A stretch of DNA of 64,000 bases from an uncultured Eisenbergiella sp. Lineage in GTDB: Bacteria; Bacillota; Clostridia; Lachnospirales; Lachnospiraceae. Positions 53,197 through 61,532 of this stretch are shown one piece after another. Each line of letters starts with the position of its first letter. The first letter of the stretch is position 1. The notes beneath the pieces are model-generated. The model saw only the letters and a list, made by a program, of their open reading frames with translations, was not told where the DNA came from and did not search any database. The DNA is taken from contig CAJUEL010000001.1 of the NCBI GenBank assembly GCA_910585455.1, positions 124,001 to 188,000 on the forward strand, given 5' to 3'. The position numbers and the translations under genes are program-made.

Positions 53197-53225
53197 AGTG
53201 TACCACACTTTGCACATTTTTCCAA
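53197..53225 (-). promoter_or_regulatory. Promoter of the rfbB-led polysaccharide operon
   Basis: Minus-strand TTGGAA (53220-53225), 17-base spacer, TACACT (53197-53202). The run of close or overlapping genes from rfbB to the glycosyltransferase ending at 41931 could be one transcript from here. Confidence 0.65.
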
Positions 53226-53250
53226 CACAGAAATCGAAATGCACGTTTTT

Positions 53251-56200
53251 TTAATAGCTCATATAGCTGATGTTCAGATCCACATCCCCGGAAATGCCGG
53301 GGATTCTGCCTGTTTTGGAGTACTGCCACATTTCGTACCGGCCGCCGTAGGTGGGCGTTGCCGCATACTGCGCCAGCCAGATTTTGTAGCTGCCCAGCGC
53401 GCCCGCGCTCATTTTTTCACTCAGCCAGTTTTTGTTGGCGTAAACGCCTGCCGTATAGCCGCTGGAGCGCACTGTCTCACAGAAGGTCCTGATCAGCTGC
53501 GTCCGCGCCGCGGCGCTGATTCCGTCGGCCCTGCCGCCTGCGGCTTCCACATCCATATAAACCGGATAGGTAATTTTGTACTTGCGGATCAGGTCGATGG
53601 TCAAAGATGCCTCCTCTATCGCTTCTCTGTCGTTTACCGCCTGGCTGAAAAAGTAAATCCCCACCTTCAGCCCTGCCGCCTGAGCGCCCTGAATATTTGA
53701 CCTGAATTTCTGGTCCTCCACCAGCACGCCCGTCGCGGAGCCCCGGTAACCGCAGCGGATGATCACGTAATCCACGCCCGCATTTTTAACGGCATTCCAG
53801 TCAATATTCCCATTGTGCTTGGACACGTCAATTCCCATCGCGCCGGTCACCTTTAAGGAGCCGTCGCTGTTAAAGGAATACTGCATGCCCTGAATGATCT
53901 GATCGCCGGTCACCGGATTCCCGCTTTTATCAAAGTAGAAACGCTTTCCGTCAATGTTCTGCCAACCGGTATAGAAATACTGTGTCGTATCCTTTTTCCG
54001 GTAAAAAACATCATATTTGTAATAATCCGCCGCCGTCGCCTCTTTGTATTCCTCACCGGCTTTATAATAAAGCTGGTTTCCGTTTTTATCCTTCAAAAGC
54101 GCGGTGCCGTCCGCCAGGATCACGGTGACGGTACAGGTACCGGTTTTCTCCTTGTTTTCCTTGCCCGTGGCGGTGATCGTCACCTTTCCCTGCTTCAGGG
54201 CCTGGAAGGTGCACTGATCAGCCTTGCTTTCCACAATCTTCACGATGGACTCATCGCTGCTCTTCCATTCCACCGCTTTTAATCCGGTATCCTTTAAGGT
54301 TGCCTTTACCGAACGCTTTTCGCCGGTGATCATGCTGATCGCAGAGGGCTCCATCTTAATTTCATTCCGCTTTAGCTCCGTTACCGTAAGCTCTCCTGTC
54401 GCTTCCGCCACATCGCCGCCTTTTCCGGTAACCGTCACCTTCACGGTCGCCTTTCCCAGCGCAACGCCCTTCACCTTACCCTCGTTTTCGTCGATGAGCG
54501 CGATCTTCGTGTCGGAAATGCTCCATTTCACCCCCGCCACATCGCCGGTTGTGGTGCATTTTAAAAATATCTTTTCTCCGATCCCGATGCTGCCCGGCGC
54601 TTCCAGCTTTACAGAAACCTTTTGGGCAGGCTTGTCCGTAAATTCAATTTCTATATTGGCCGTTTTGCTGCCTGCGGTAGCGCTGACAGTCACCTTTCCC
54701 GCTTTGGCCGCTGTCACAGTCGCTTTGGTCTTGTCCGCAGAAACAGTAGCGCCGTTGTTTACCGACCAGCTGACTGTTCCCGAAAAGCTGCTGCCGTCCG
54801 ACATGCTCACAGCTGCGGCAACCTCAATCGGCTTTCCGACTTCCGCTTTTACAGGGTTGGCTGTCAGGGTCAGACCGCTCACCTCTGCGGGCGGCGCCGG
54901 TTTTTCTTTGACCTTCACGGTAGCTGTCGCCGATTTATCCTTTACCTGCAGCCTGATTTCAAAGCTTCCCGCTTTATCCGTGGGAACCGTAATACTCCTC
55001 CCCGTCCCGCTCACATAGCCGGACCATTGGTAATCGCTGTCGGAAAGCGAGCCCTCCCCTTCCGTGGTTACGGATGCCTGTAAGGTCACAGAAGCGCCGG
55101 TTTCATACTCGCCGCCCCCCGAAACGCTGACCCCTGTCACCTTGAATGCCGGTTTCTCCGGCTCTGTGGGTTTTTCCGGTTCGGTCGGTTTCGGCTCTGT
55201 GGTCTCAGGCTCCGTGGGCTTTTCCGGCTCTGTAGGCTTTTCCGGCTCCACAGGCTCGGTCTCCTTCGGTTCACTTTCGGTCGGATTTGTCCCGCCTTCA
55301 TCCCCCTCGCCGGCTCCTTCGCCACCGGGCTCTGAAAGCGATACGATTCCATTTTCTCTCTGGTTCTCCGCCGCAAACCAGCTTTCCTTTTCCAGAAGCT
55401 TCACCGCCCCCTGTCCGGATAACGCAGCATTTTGGGAAAGCTTTATCGTATCCTGCATCAGATAAGCGCCGCTGTCCGGATCCGCCGCCCAGATCATATC
55501 CAGCATCGCCTTTGCAGAGGGCTCAGGCACATCCGCCTTATTCACCTGCTCATAATTGATGCTGCCGCTGCCATTGCCAACCGGCGTTTTCGTGGATTCC
55601 ACCCATTCCACCGTGTCCTTTGCCACGGATTCCACCGGCGGGGCGATCGCCGTATCTTCTTTCGCCGCATTGATTTCCGACTCTTTTTTCACCTCGTCGG
55701 TCACATCAATTTTTTTATACTCAATTGTGTCCTTTACCGTGATCAGCGCCTTTGTCCCGGCTGCCTTTACGCCGTCGATTTCCTCCGGCGCGGTGATTGT
55801 CACCGTGTATTCTCCCGCCTTGATCGCGCTTATGTAAATGATGCCGTCCCGGTCATCATCGGTCTTCGTCATCGGCTCCGGTCCGTCGATTTTTACCGTA
55901 AAGGCCTGATTGCCGATGAGCTTGCCGGACTCCTTGTTGGTAAATTTAATCTTTAAATCCTTCTGCACGGAGGAAAGCTTCATCGCCACATTGACTTTGG
56001 AAACCAGCTCCTTTTCCTCGTAGCCACTCTCTTCATTGCCAACTGTCTCCGGCTGCCCTTCCTCCTCCAAAAGCTCCTGGGCCGCCACTCTCGCGTCCGC
56101 CACCGCAACAAGGATTCCCTCACCCGCATAGCCGATGCTTTCCAGCTTCTCCCCCACTTCCGCCATGGCTGCAACCTGCTGCTCCACATCAGAAGCATTA

Positions 56201-56886
56201 TGATATATGGTAAAAGCCATCACTGCCACGACAATCACAATCACGCCGGTCAGCGCAACCAGCGCATCCATCACGCCAAATTCGAAGCCGCCGCGCTTTT
56301 TCCCTCCGGGATTTCTTCTTTCCGGCGCTTTTTTTGCAGATGCGGCATGCTTTTTCGGGCGCGCCTCTGCTTCCGCCTCATGCCTGTGGGCAGCGGTCTT
56401 TTCCCGTCTGCCGCTATTGGAAGGCATTTCCTCTTCGACATACCGCTCTCTTTCTTTATCAGCATGCCGGGCGCTTTCCTCTACGCCATGCCCACACTTC
56501 TCCGCCCGGCGTTTCTTTTCAGCTTCCGGACGGCGCTGCTTTTCCTCAGCCGCCAGGATTTCATCCAGCTCCAAAAGCTCTATCGTCTCATCGCTTAAGG
56601 AAACCGGTTTTTTCGGCATCTTTTCCCCGTACTCTTTCGCCGCAGCTTTCGACTCCTTTCGCCTGCTTTGGGACGCCTTTTCCGCTTTGGGAACAGTTCT
56701 TCTTTCAGCAGAAGTATCAGCCTTTTTTCTGACAGACTTCTCTTCCTCCTCCTGCAAAAGGTTCAGATCCAATATCTCTGTATTGCCCGTAATCTGCAGT
56801 TTTGTGCGCTTTTTTGCGGTTTTGCCCTTTTCGGGAGACATCTTCTCCCTTTTTTTGCTTCGCCTGTTTTCCAGTTCCCTTTTCAA
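53251..56886 (-). CDS. Membrane-anchored GH25 lysozyme with Ig-like repeats
   Basis: 1211 residues. Residues 1-205 are a charged, probably disordered cytosolic region rich in Lys and Glu; one transmembrane helix spans about 208-227. An extracellular beta domain, a Pro-Glu-Thr-Lys repeat (about 533-577) and several BIG2/PKD-like Ig domains (about 580-900) follow. Next is a wall-binding-like repeat (YFYTGWQNIDGKRFYFDKSG) and a C-terminal GH25 muramidase (about 1015-1211) with GIDVSKHNGNIDW and the catalytic MDVEAAGG. The start is TTG after AAGGAGG. The long inner N-terminus is unusual for a lysozyme and could receive cytosolic signals or partners. Confidence 0.9.
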   Translation of the reverse strand: MKRELENRRSKKREKMSPEKGKTAKKRTKLQITGNTEILDLNLLQEEEEKSVRKKADTSAERRTVPKAEKASQSRRKESKAAAKEYGEKMPKKPVSLSDETIELLELDEILAAEEKQRRPEAEKKRRAEKCGHGVEESARHADKERERYVEEEMPSNSGRREKTAAHRHEAEAEARPKKHAASAKKAPERRNPGGKKRGGFEFGVMDALVALTGVIVIVVAVMAFTIYHNASDVEQQVAAMAEVGEKLESIGYAGEGILVAVADARVAAQELLEEEGQPETVGNEESGYEEKELVSKVNVAMKLSSVQKDLKIKFTNKESGKLIGNQAFTVKIDGPEPMTKTDDDRDGIIYISAIKAGEYTVTITAPEEIDGVKAAGTKALITVKDTIEYKKIDVTDEVKKESEINAAKEDTAIAPPVESVAKDTVEWVESTKTPVGNGSGSINYEQVNKADVPEPSAKAMLDMIWAADPDSGAYLMQDTIKLSQNAALSGQGAVKLLEKESWFAAENQRENGIVSLSEPGGEGAGEGDEGGTNPTESEPKETEPVEPEKPTEPEKPTEPETTEPKPTEPEKPTEPEKPAFKVTGVSVSGGGEYETGASVTLQASVTTEGEGSLSDSDYQWSGYVSGTGRSITVPTDKAGSFEIRLQVKDKSATATVKVKEKPAPPAEVSGLTLTANPVKAEVGKPIEVAAAVSMSDGSSFSGTVSWSVNNGATVSADKTKATVTAAKAGKVTVSATAGSKTANIEIEFTDKPAQKVSVKLEAPGSIGIGEKIFLKCTTTGDVAGVKWSISDTKIALIDENEGKVKGVALGKATVKVTVTGKGGDVAEATGELTVTELKRNEIKMEPSAISMITGEKRSVKATLKDTGLKAVEWKSSDESIVKIVESKADQCTFQALKQGKVTITATGKENKEKTGTCTVTVILADGTALLKDKNGNQLYYKAGEEYKEATAADYYKYDVFYRKKDTTQYFYTGWQNIDGKRFYFDKSGNPVTGDQIIQGMQYSFNSDGSLKVTGAMGIDVSKHNGNIDWNAVKNAGVDYVIIRCGYRGSATGVLVEDQKFRSNIQGAQAAGLKVGIYFFSQAVNDREAIEEASLTIDLIRKYKITYPVYMDVEAAGGRADGISAAARTQLIRTFCETVRSSGYTAGVYANKNWLSEKMSAGALGSYKIWLAQYAATPTYGGRYEMWQYSKTGRIPGISGDVDLNISYMSY
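55155..55290 (-). repeat. Tandem Pro-Glu-Lys-Thr coding repeat in the GH25 gene
   Basis: Short imperfect units encoding EPEKPT or EPETT, repeated about seven to eight times. It encodes an extended wall-spanning spacer. Such repeats vary in number between strains. Confidence 0.75.
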
Positions 56887-56990
56887 AGCCTTCCTCCTTC
56901 ATCATAGAACCGTTATCGTCTCTGAAAACCCGTTTTTTGTCGAACGCTTTTTCTTGCACGTTTTCCCGTTTCATGACACAATAATCTCAC

Positions 56991-57019
56991 AAAATACACG
57001 GGACGGCACGACCTTTCAA
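56991..57019 (-). promoter_or_regulatory. Promoter of the GH25 lysozyme gene
   Basis: Minus-strand TTGAAA (57014-57019), 17-base spacer, TATTTT (56991-56996). The leader would be about 100 nt. Confidence 0.5.
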
Positions 57020-57061
57020 AAAAATAAGTCAAAGCCTGCCGCAAAAAAGGAGATGCATGCC

Positions 57062-57358
57062 ATGATGTACATACACTATTGCAGACATTGTCAACGCATT
57101 CATATTTTAAACGGACATAAAAATTATTGTCCCCGCTGCTGCGGTCATCTTACCGAGCTGAAAATTTCCTATCTGAAATATGTCAACTTAAGCAAGGAGG
57201 ACCGGCATCAGCTGTACAGGCGTCTTGGCGACCCGAAAGAGCTTGCCGCCCTGACCGCCTCCCCTTATAAGACGTGTTCGTACGCCAAATGGTTGCAGCC
57301 TGCCGGATCAAATGTAGAAAATTATCATACCGGCAATTATGCAGCCTATTCCCACTGA
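57062..57358 (+). CDS. Small zinc-ribbon-like protein, unknown function
   Basis: 98 residues. Two CxxC pairs, CRHC near the start and CPRC after HILNGHKNY, form a likely zinc ribbon, followed by a helical segment (SKEDRHQLYRRLGDPKELA) and a polar tail. The ATG follows AAAGGAG. It is divergent from the GH25 gene, and its last 51 bases overlap the end of the convergent small-transporter gene. No family name is offered. Confidence 0.7.
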   Translation: MMYIHYCRHCQRIHILNGHKNYCPRCCGHLTELKISYLKYVNLSKEDRHQLYRRLGDPKELAALTASPYKTCSYAKWLQPAGSNVENYHTGNYAAYSH

Positions 57359-57649
57359 CCGGCGCAGTGTAATTTTCTCCTTAAAAAACAAAATGCTCAA
57401 AAGCGGGACAAGCACATACCCCAGCGATTCCGCCATCGGCGCGGTAAAATAATCCAGCGTCCGCAATGCGCAGTTGGCTAAAAAAACGGAGAAAAACATC
57501 AGCCCGTATCCGCCGATCACCCATGGATTTACGTACTGGCGCACAAAGGAAGGATATTCCTTCATCGCCCCTTTTTTTAACAAAATCTGGGAAAAGGAAG
57601 CGATCGTCACCGATGCGAGGAGAAAAAAGTAATGATAGTCAATCCGCAT
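57308..57649 (-). CDS. EamA/SMR-like four-helix membrane protein (half-transporter B)
   Basis: 113 residues with four transmembrane helices and the DMT-type ending SLGYVLVPLLSILFFKEKITLRRSVGIG. Four-helix DMT proteins act as dimers. It overlaps the preceding, similar gene by 11 bases, so the two probably form a heterodimer, as ArnE/ArnF do for a lipid-linked sugar. The substrate is unknown; a role in glycolipid flipping would fit the locus. Its 3' end overlaps the convergent zinc-ribbon gene. Confidence 0.8.
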   Translation of the reverse strand: MRIDYHYFFLLASVTIASFSQILLKKGAMKEYPSFVRQYVNPWVIGGYGLMFFSVFLANCALRTLDYFTAPMAESLGYVLVPLLSILFFKEKITLRRSVGIGCIIAGMIIFYI

Positions 57650-57998
57650 GCTTTTTCTCCTCCCCTCCGTTAATAATGACTGTTCCCAGGATGACGAGCA
57701 ATACCCCCGCCAGCTTCTGTACCGTCAGCTTTTCCTGAAAAATCAGCACCGCCCACAAAAGCGACCAGCCCAGCGCAACGCTGCGGTTCGCGTAGGCGAC
57801 GGACAGCTCGAAGCGGCGGATCAGCTGCTGCCACAAAATGGCATATACGCCAAGAACAGCAATCTCTGCCGCATACAGCAGCATAAACTTCACCGGCGTT
57901 TGCCCGGCGGCAAATTTGCCGATGATGGCGGCGAAGGTGTATAGAACCACTATCGCCTGCAGGGCAACAAATTCCCGTAATGTTGGTTTTGCTTTCAT
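57639..57998 (-). CDS. EamA/SMR-like four-helix membrane protein (half-transporter A)
   Basis: 119 residues, four helices, with ELSVAYANRSVALGWSLLWA and a last helix containing LAGVLLVILGTVIINGG. The ATG at 57998 follows GGGAAG; a longer in-frame version begins at 58031 without a good site. Paired with the overlapping gene downstream. Its upstream flank carries the tandem palindromic repeats. Confidence 0.8.
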   Translation of the reverse strand: MKAKPTLREFVALQAIVVLYTFAAIIGKFAAGQTPVKFMLLYAAEIAVLGVYAILWQQLIRRFELSVAYANRSVALGWSLLWAVLIFQEKLTVQKLAGVLLVILGTVIINGGEEKKHAD

Positions 57999-58023
57999 AT
58001 CGTTCTTCCCATCTAATGTCGAA

Positions 58024-58168
58024 ATGCACACTCGCTTCGCCCGGCGCCGGTAAAATATCTATATGATAGATATTTTACCATGTCTGTGTACAGACATGGT
58101 GCGCTCCGCGATGCACACTCGCTTCGCTCGGTGCCGGTAAAATATCTATATGATAGATATTTTACCAT
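58024..58168. repeat. Tandem 87-bp palindromic units
   Basis: A 58-bp segment occurs twice (58024-58081 and 58111-58168) with only two or so differences. Each copy has ATGCACACTCGCTTCG, then a perfect 13-bp stem GGTAAAATATCTA/TAGATATTTTACC around TATGA. Between the copies lies another perfect palindrome, ACCATGTCTGT/ACAGACATGGT (58077-58100). No ORF is present. It is different from the GTAAC palindrome family. Confidence 0.85.
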
Positions 58169-58226
58169 CTTTTTCCCCACATAGAAACCGGAAATTTCTG
58201 TAGATTTTCTTAAATTTGCGTTTCCT

Positions 58227-58256
58227 GTAACAGTTCAAACAGGTCTAAGCTGTTAA
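58227..58256. mobile_element. 30-bp palindromic insertion with near-exact 8-bp target duplication
   Basis: Arms GTAACAGTTCAAAC and GTCTAAGCTGTTAA around AG, a slightly decayed copy of the family. The flanks are CGTTTCCT (58219-58226) and CGTTTCCC (58257-58264), 7 of 8 identical. Confidence 0.75.
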
Positions 58257-58264
58257 CGTTTCCC

Positions 58265-58657
58265 GTCATATCATTTCATATCGGGTAGACAGGATGCAAA
58301 GAGGAGTGACAGCCAAACAGCGGACAGGCAAATGACAGTGTAAAGAATGGAGCCGAAAGAGACAGTGGAAACAGAAGAAAGAAGAAGTAAAACAGGCAGA
58401 AAAAGGCAAAAAAGCAACAGGGCAACAGGCAGTCTGTGTCCCACTGTCTGTATCCCACCGCTTTCCTGCCTTATTCTACCCACTTTTCCACACCTGCGTC
58501 TGTCATGAGTGTCCCGCACCCAATCCCCGTCGCTAAACTATGGAAAACGACAGAGAGATTGCCGTTTACTATAGCCTGATGCATACTGCTGTCACAGCGT
58601 GCGGACGATGCAAAATAAATGACACTGGCTTATACATGTAACATAATAGTTATTACA
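58265..58657. other. Intergenic region without a recognised gene
   Basis: Purine-rich on the plus strand to about 58430, then several CCCAC motifs, then AT-rich sequence next to the PIN locus. Open frames here have no ribosome site, and their hydrophobic translation looks like a composition effect. I see no RNA gene. Confidence 0.5.
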
Positions 58658-58831
58658 TTAATGACCGCTATCTTTCTGAAGCAATTTTATTACTCTTTCG
58701 GCCCCTTTTTTTGTATCCTCAACAATCTCCTCTGATGTCATCTTGATATGCCGCTGAGAATTGTACTCCCGGATTTTTCGGATATCCTCTACATCAAATC
58801 TTTTACTTATAACCGGTTCATTCAGCATCAT
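58658..58831 (-). CDS. 57-residue protein overlapping the PIN gene, possible antitoxin
   Basis: A short, charged, helical protein: MMLNEPVISKRFDVEDIRK at the start and HIKMTSEEIVEDTKKGAER in the middle. The ATG at 58831 lies six bases after AGGAG and overlaps the end of the PIN-domain gene by 14 bases, so the two are translated together. Its size, charge and coupling suit an antitoxin or accessory protein of the PIN ribonuclease, though antitoxins are more often upstream. The pair is AT-richer than its surroundings, suggesting transfer. Confidence 0.65.
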   Translation of the reverse strand: MMLNEPVISKRFDVEDIRKIREYNSQRHIKMTSEEIVEDTKKGAERVIKLLQKDSGH

Positions 58832-59306
58832 CTTCATCTCCTTCCAATAAAGCTGACGGCGGATATATCAGCAAATCTTTATACCCCTCCATTGTTGTGA
58901 TTATTTTTACGCCTTTCACTGTTTTCACATTAACAATATGCTTAAAATTCCAGGATATAATGACATCACACCCCGCAAGGATTGCGGCCGCAATATGCTG
59001 GCAGTCATCAAAACTTTTTTCACGTAGAATACCAAAATCTATGAATTTTTCCGCCAGCTCAATAATATCATTATTTGTTTCTATTGTATGATACTCTATC
59101 TGTTTTAAATATTTCAAAAGAATATCCAGCTTTTCTTCATCGCATTTATCAATTTCCCGAAATACAATATCCGATACATAAACTTCAAATGTGCCACTTT
59201 TAAACAACTCCCAAAGAGCCAATGTATCCTGCATTTTTTCAGGAGTATCCAGCTGATACAGATAACTGACCACCGAAGTGTCCAAATATACTTTCATCTT
59301 TTTCAT
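58818..59306 (-). CDS. PIN-domain protein (VapC-like putative ribonuclease)
   Basis: 162 residues. The acidic residues expected for a PIN nuclease are visible: VYLDTSVVSYL at the N-terminus, the FREIDKCDEEKL helix, EKSFDDCQHIAAAI, and CDVIISWNFKHIVNV at the C-terminal strand. PIN toxins cut tRNA or rRNA with Mg2+. The ATG at 59306 follows AGGAGG. A good promoter lies just upstream, and the small overlapping gene follows. Confidence 0.82.
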   Translation of the reverse strand: MKKMKVYLDTSVVSYLYQLDTPEKMQDTLALWELFKSGTFEVYVSDIVFREIDKCDEEKLDILLKYLKQIEYHTIETNNDIIELAEKFIDFGILREKSFDDCQHIAAAILAGCDVIISWNFKHIVNVKTVKGVKIITTMEGYKDLLIYPPSALLEGDEDDAE

Positions 59307-59329
59307 CAAAACACCACCTCCTGCCAACC

Positions 59330-59358
59330 ATTATATCCAATCAATGTATCCATAACAA
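59330..59358 (-). promoter_or_regulatory. Promoter of the PIN-domain gene pair
   Basis: Minus-strand TTGTTA (59353-59358), 17-base spacer, perfect TATAAT (59330-59335). Confidence 0.7.
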
Positions 59359-59503
59359 GTATATTTTCACTTTAAATTATGTCATTTTAGGACTCCAGAC
59401 CATCCCCATAAAATCAGCAAAGCTATCTATAGACAGAAAATGCAGGAGATGATAAGATGAAAGCAGCTATTAACATGCAAAGAGACACAAACCAGGAGGA
59501 AAT

Positions 59504-60694
59504 ATGGGCAACGGCGAAGAAAGAGACAATGAAGAATTTTGGTATCCTGATGGGACGGATGACGGAATTTTGCAGGACGAAACATCCCATGAGGAAGACG
59601 GGCGGCGAAATCATCAGGTGCAACGGCCTGTTTCCCACAAAAGCCGGACAGGCGGCAGAAATTCTTCCGGCCACAGTCGCAGCAACAGCAAGGTATCCTC
59701 ATCTTCTGCGCATCGCAAACCAGGTCGGCGCAGCTCTACGGCACGGCGCAGGCGGAAACGGAAAAAGAACGGCTTGAACGGACATGCAATCTTTTTTATT
59801 GTGATTGCCGTCATTTTCGTGCTTACAATCATCAGGCTTTTGGTCTGGAATGTGGGGAAGCGTTCCGGCTATGACCCCAACGAGCAGACGGATGAATTTG
59901 ATGTGGAGCTTCTGGATTATGTGCAGCCATTGGACCCGGCGGCGCTGGCAGGCCGGGAGGACGACGGCGTTACCACGGTGCTGGCATTGGGCAACGATCC
60001 TTTTTCAGACGAGCGGGGAGATAGCGGACTGGCCGCACAAATGGCGCAGGCGACCGGGGCAGTCATTTATAACTGCGCGTTTCCCGGCAGCACGATTTCC
60101 ATGAAGCATACGGAATTTCAGGGGAATTATCCGCTGGATGGCGTGAGCCTGTATCTGCTTTGCGCCGCGCTTTGCAATCAGAATTTCGAGCTGATGGACG
60201 TGGTTACACAGCAGATTGGCGATGAGGCCTCCCTTTCGGCGCTCGATACGCTCAAAAGCATCGATATGGAAACCGTAGACGCGCTCGTCATTTTCTATGA
60301 TCTGCAGGATTATAAGGACGGACGGATCGTATATGACGAAAACAATCTGCAGAATTTGAATACCGTATTCGGCGCGTTAAACGGAAGCATCCGTCTTTTG
60401 CAGGAAACCTATCCTTATATCCGCATTTTCCTGCTCTCTCCGACCTACGGCTCTTTCACCAAAGCGGATGGTTCCATCGTGGACGCTGACCGGGACGATC
60501 TGGGCAACGGCACGCTGACGGATTATATCAACTGGCTGCTGGAGGCCTGCCGGAGCAATGGCATCACCTTCATCGACACCTATTATGGCGCGGTCACGAT
60601 GGAGGACACTGACTGTCTGGAGGAGGGCTTCCACTTAAACGACAAGGGCAGGCAGAAGGTCGCGAAACGGTTTGCGGACGTTTTTCCCCATTAA
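59504..60694 (+). CDS. Membrane-anchored SGNH-hydrolase-like protein
   Basis: 396 residues. A polar, Ser/Arg-rich cytosolic N-terminus (1-90, ending in RRRRKRKK) is followed by one transmembrane helix (about 96-116) and an extracytoplasmic SGNH-like domain. Block I is VTTVLALGNDPFSDERG, where the usual GDS serine is replaced by the Asn-Asp region. The last block, LEEGFHLNDKGRQKVAKR, keeps the His. The altered block I leaves doubt whether it is an active esterase. The ATG follows AGGAGG. It is convergent with the membrane-protein gene to its right. Confidence 0.75.
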   Translation: MGNGEERDNEEFWYPDGTDDGILQDETSHEEDGRRNHQVQRPVSHKSRTGGRNSSGHSRSNSKVSSSSAHRKPGRRSSTARRRRKRKKNGLNGHAIFFIVIAVIFVLTIIRLLVWNVGKRSGYDPNEQTDEFDVELLDYVQPLDPAALAGREDDGVTTVLALGNDPFSDERGDSGLAAQMAQATGAVIYNCAFPGSTISMKHTEFQGNYPLDGVSLYLLCAALCNQNFELMDVVTQQIGDEASLSALDTLKSIDMETVDALVIFYDLQDYKDGRIVYDENNLQNLNTVFGALNGSIRLLQETYPYIRIFLLSPTYGSFTKADGSIVDADRDDLGNGTLTDYINWLLEACRSNGITFIDTYYGAVTMEDTDCLEEGFHLNDKGRQKVAKRFADVFPH

Positions 60695-60705
60695 GCCCTT
60701 GCTAT

Positions 60706-61479
60706 TTACTCAGCCGTTCCTTTTTTATAAATCTCCACTGACGGATTCCGGTACACATCGTAGGCTTCCACCGTCGTCATTTTTACAAGCCCGCACTCCT
60801 CCGGCGTCCCTTCCAGCGGAATGCTGCGGTTGAGCACCAGATATTGCACGTGGTATTCCGTAAGGAGCGGCACAAGGGCTTCCACATCAATGACGTCCTC
60901 CCGCATGATCGCGTAGATCGGATGGGTGTCCCAGTTCCACTCCCACTGCGTCTCCAGCATCTCCCTGCCGTAGGGCATCTGTACCTCGGAGGAATACTGA
61001 CGCACGAAATAAATCAGTTCCTCCGGAAACACCGCCCATACCCGTTCCTCGTCCTCCTGCGGCAGCATTTCGTTACAAATGGCAACCACCACATCCGGAA
61101 TATGATACCGGTTTTGCGCTTTGGTGATAAAGGGGCTGTGATACGCATAGCTTCCGGTGAGCACCAAAAGCAGTGCCAATCCTGCAAAGCCGATCCGGTA
61201 ATGCTTCCCGGCCAGCCTTATGCCCCCATAGGCTATGACAACCGTCATGGGCAAAAGCCATAAAATCCGGTAGTAGGTCCCCTCATCCAGAAAATCCATC
61301 AGCCATTTAAAGGGTGGCAGAAAAAACAACACCGCAATAAACAGGGATGGATACAGCAGCGCCAGACGGACCTTCCTGCTCTTTTCCGTCACCAACAGAT
61401 AGACAAGCGCTACCAGAAACAGAACCGGATAAAAACCGTTTCCACAGTATTCCCGAAATATCGTAAAAATCTCCCGCAA
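60706..61479 (-). CDS. Membrane protein with extracytoplasmic C-terminal domain, unknown
   Basis: About 257 residues. Four hydrophobic helices (GFYPVLFLVALVYLLV and onward) are followed by a soluble C-terminal half (PPDV-like start, then QEDEERVWAVFPEELIYF). The TTG at 61479, five bases after AAGGAGG, is the best start; longer in-frame versions lack a site. It lies 53 bases after a polytopic membrane-protein gene, and together they look like the two halves of one large glycosyltransferase-like membrane protein, although both ends look native. No function is assigned. Confidence 0.6.
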   Translation of the reverse strand: MREIFTIFREYCGNGFYPVLFLVALVYLLVTEKSRKVRLALLYPSLFIAVLFFLPPFKWLMDFLDEGTYYRILWLLPMTVVIAYGGIRLAGKHYRIGFAGLALLLVLTGSYAYHSPFITKAQNRYHIPDVVVAICNEMLPQEDEERVWAVFPEELIYFVRQYSSEVQMPYGREMLETQWEWNWDTHPIYAIMREDVIDVEALVPLLTEYHVQYLVLNRSIPLEGTPEECGLVKMTTVEAYDVYRNPSVEIYKKGTAE

Positions 61480-61532
61480 AATAACCTCCTTGCTGCCCTG
61501 CACGCAGCCGCCCTCTCATGATAGCAAATCCA

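Noticed and set aside
56207..57061. Long plus-strand frame extending the zinc-ribbon gene upstream
   Set aside because: It runs antisense through the GH25 gene and encodes Ser/Phe-rich low-complexity sequence; the ribosome site and ATG at 57062 define the real gene.
58440..58483. GTGGG repeats (minus strand) as MraZ-type operator
   Set aside because: The spacing (14 and 25 bases) is irregular, whereas MraZ boxes are evenly spaced by about 10 bases, and no mraZ or division genes are adjacent.
58271..58519. 82-codon minus-strand frame with a hydrophobic translation
   Set aside because: No ribosome site, GTG start in poor context, and the hydrophobicity follows from a purine-rich opposite strand. 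Treated as non-coding.
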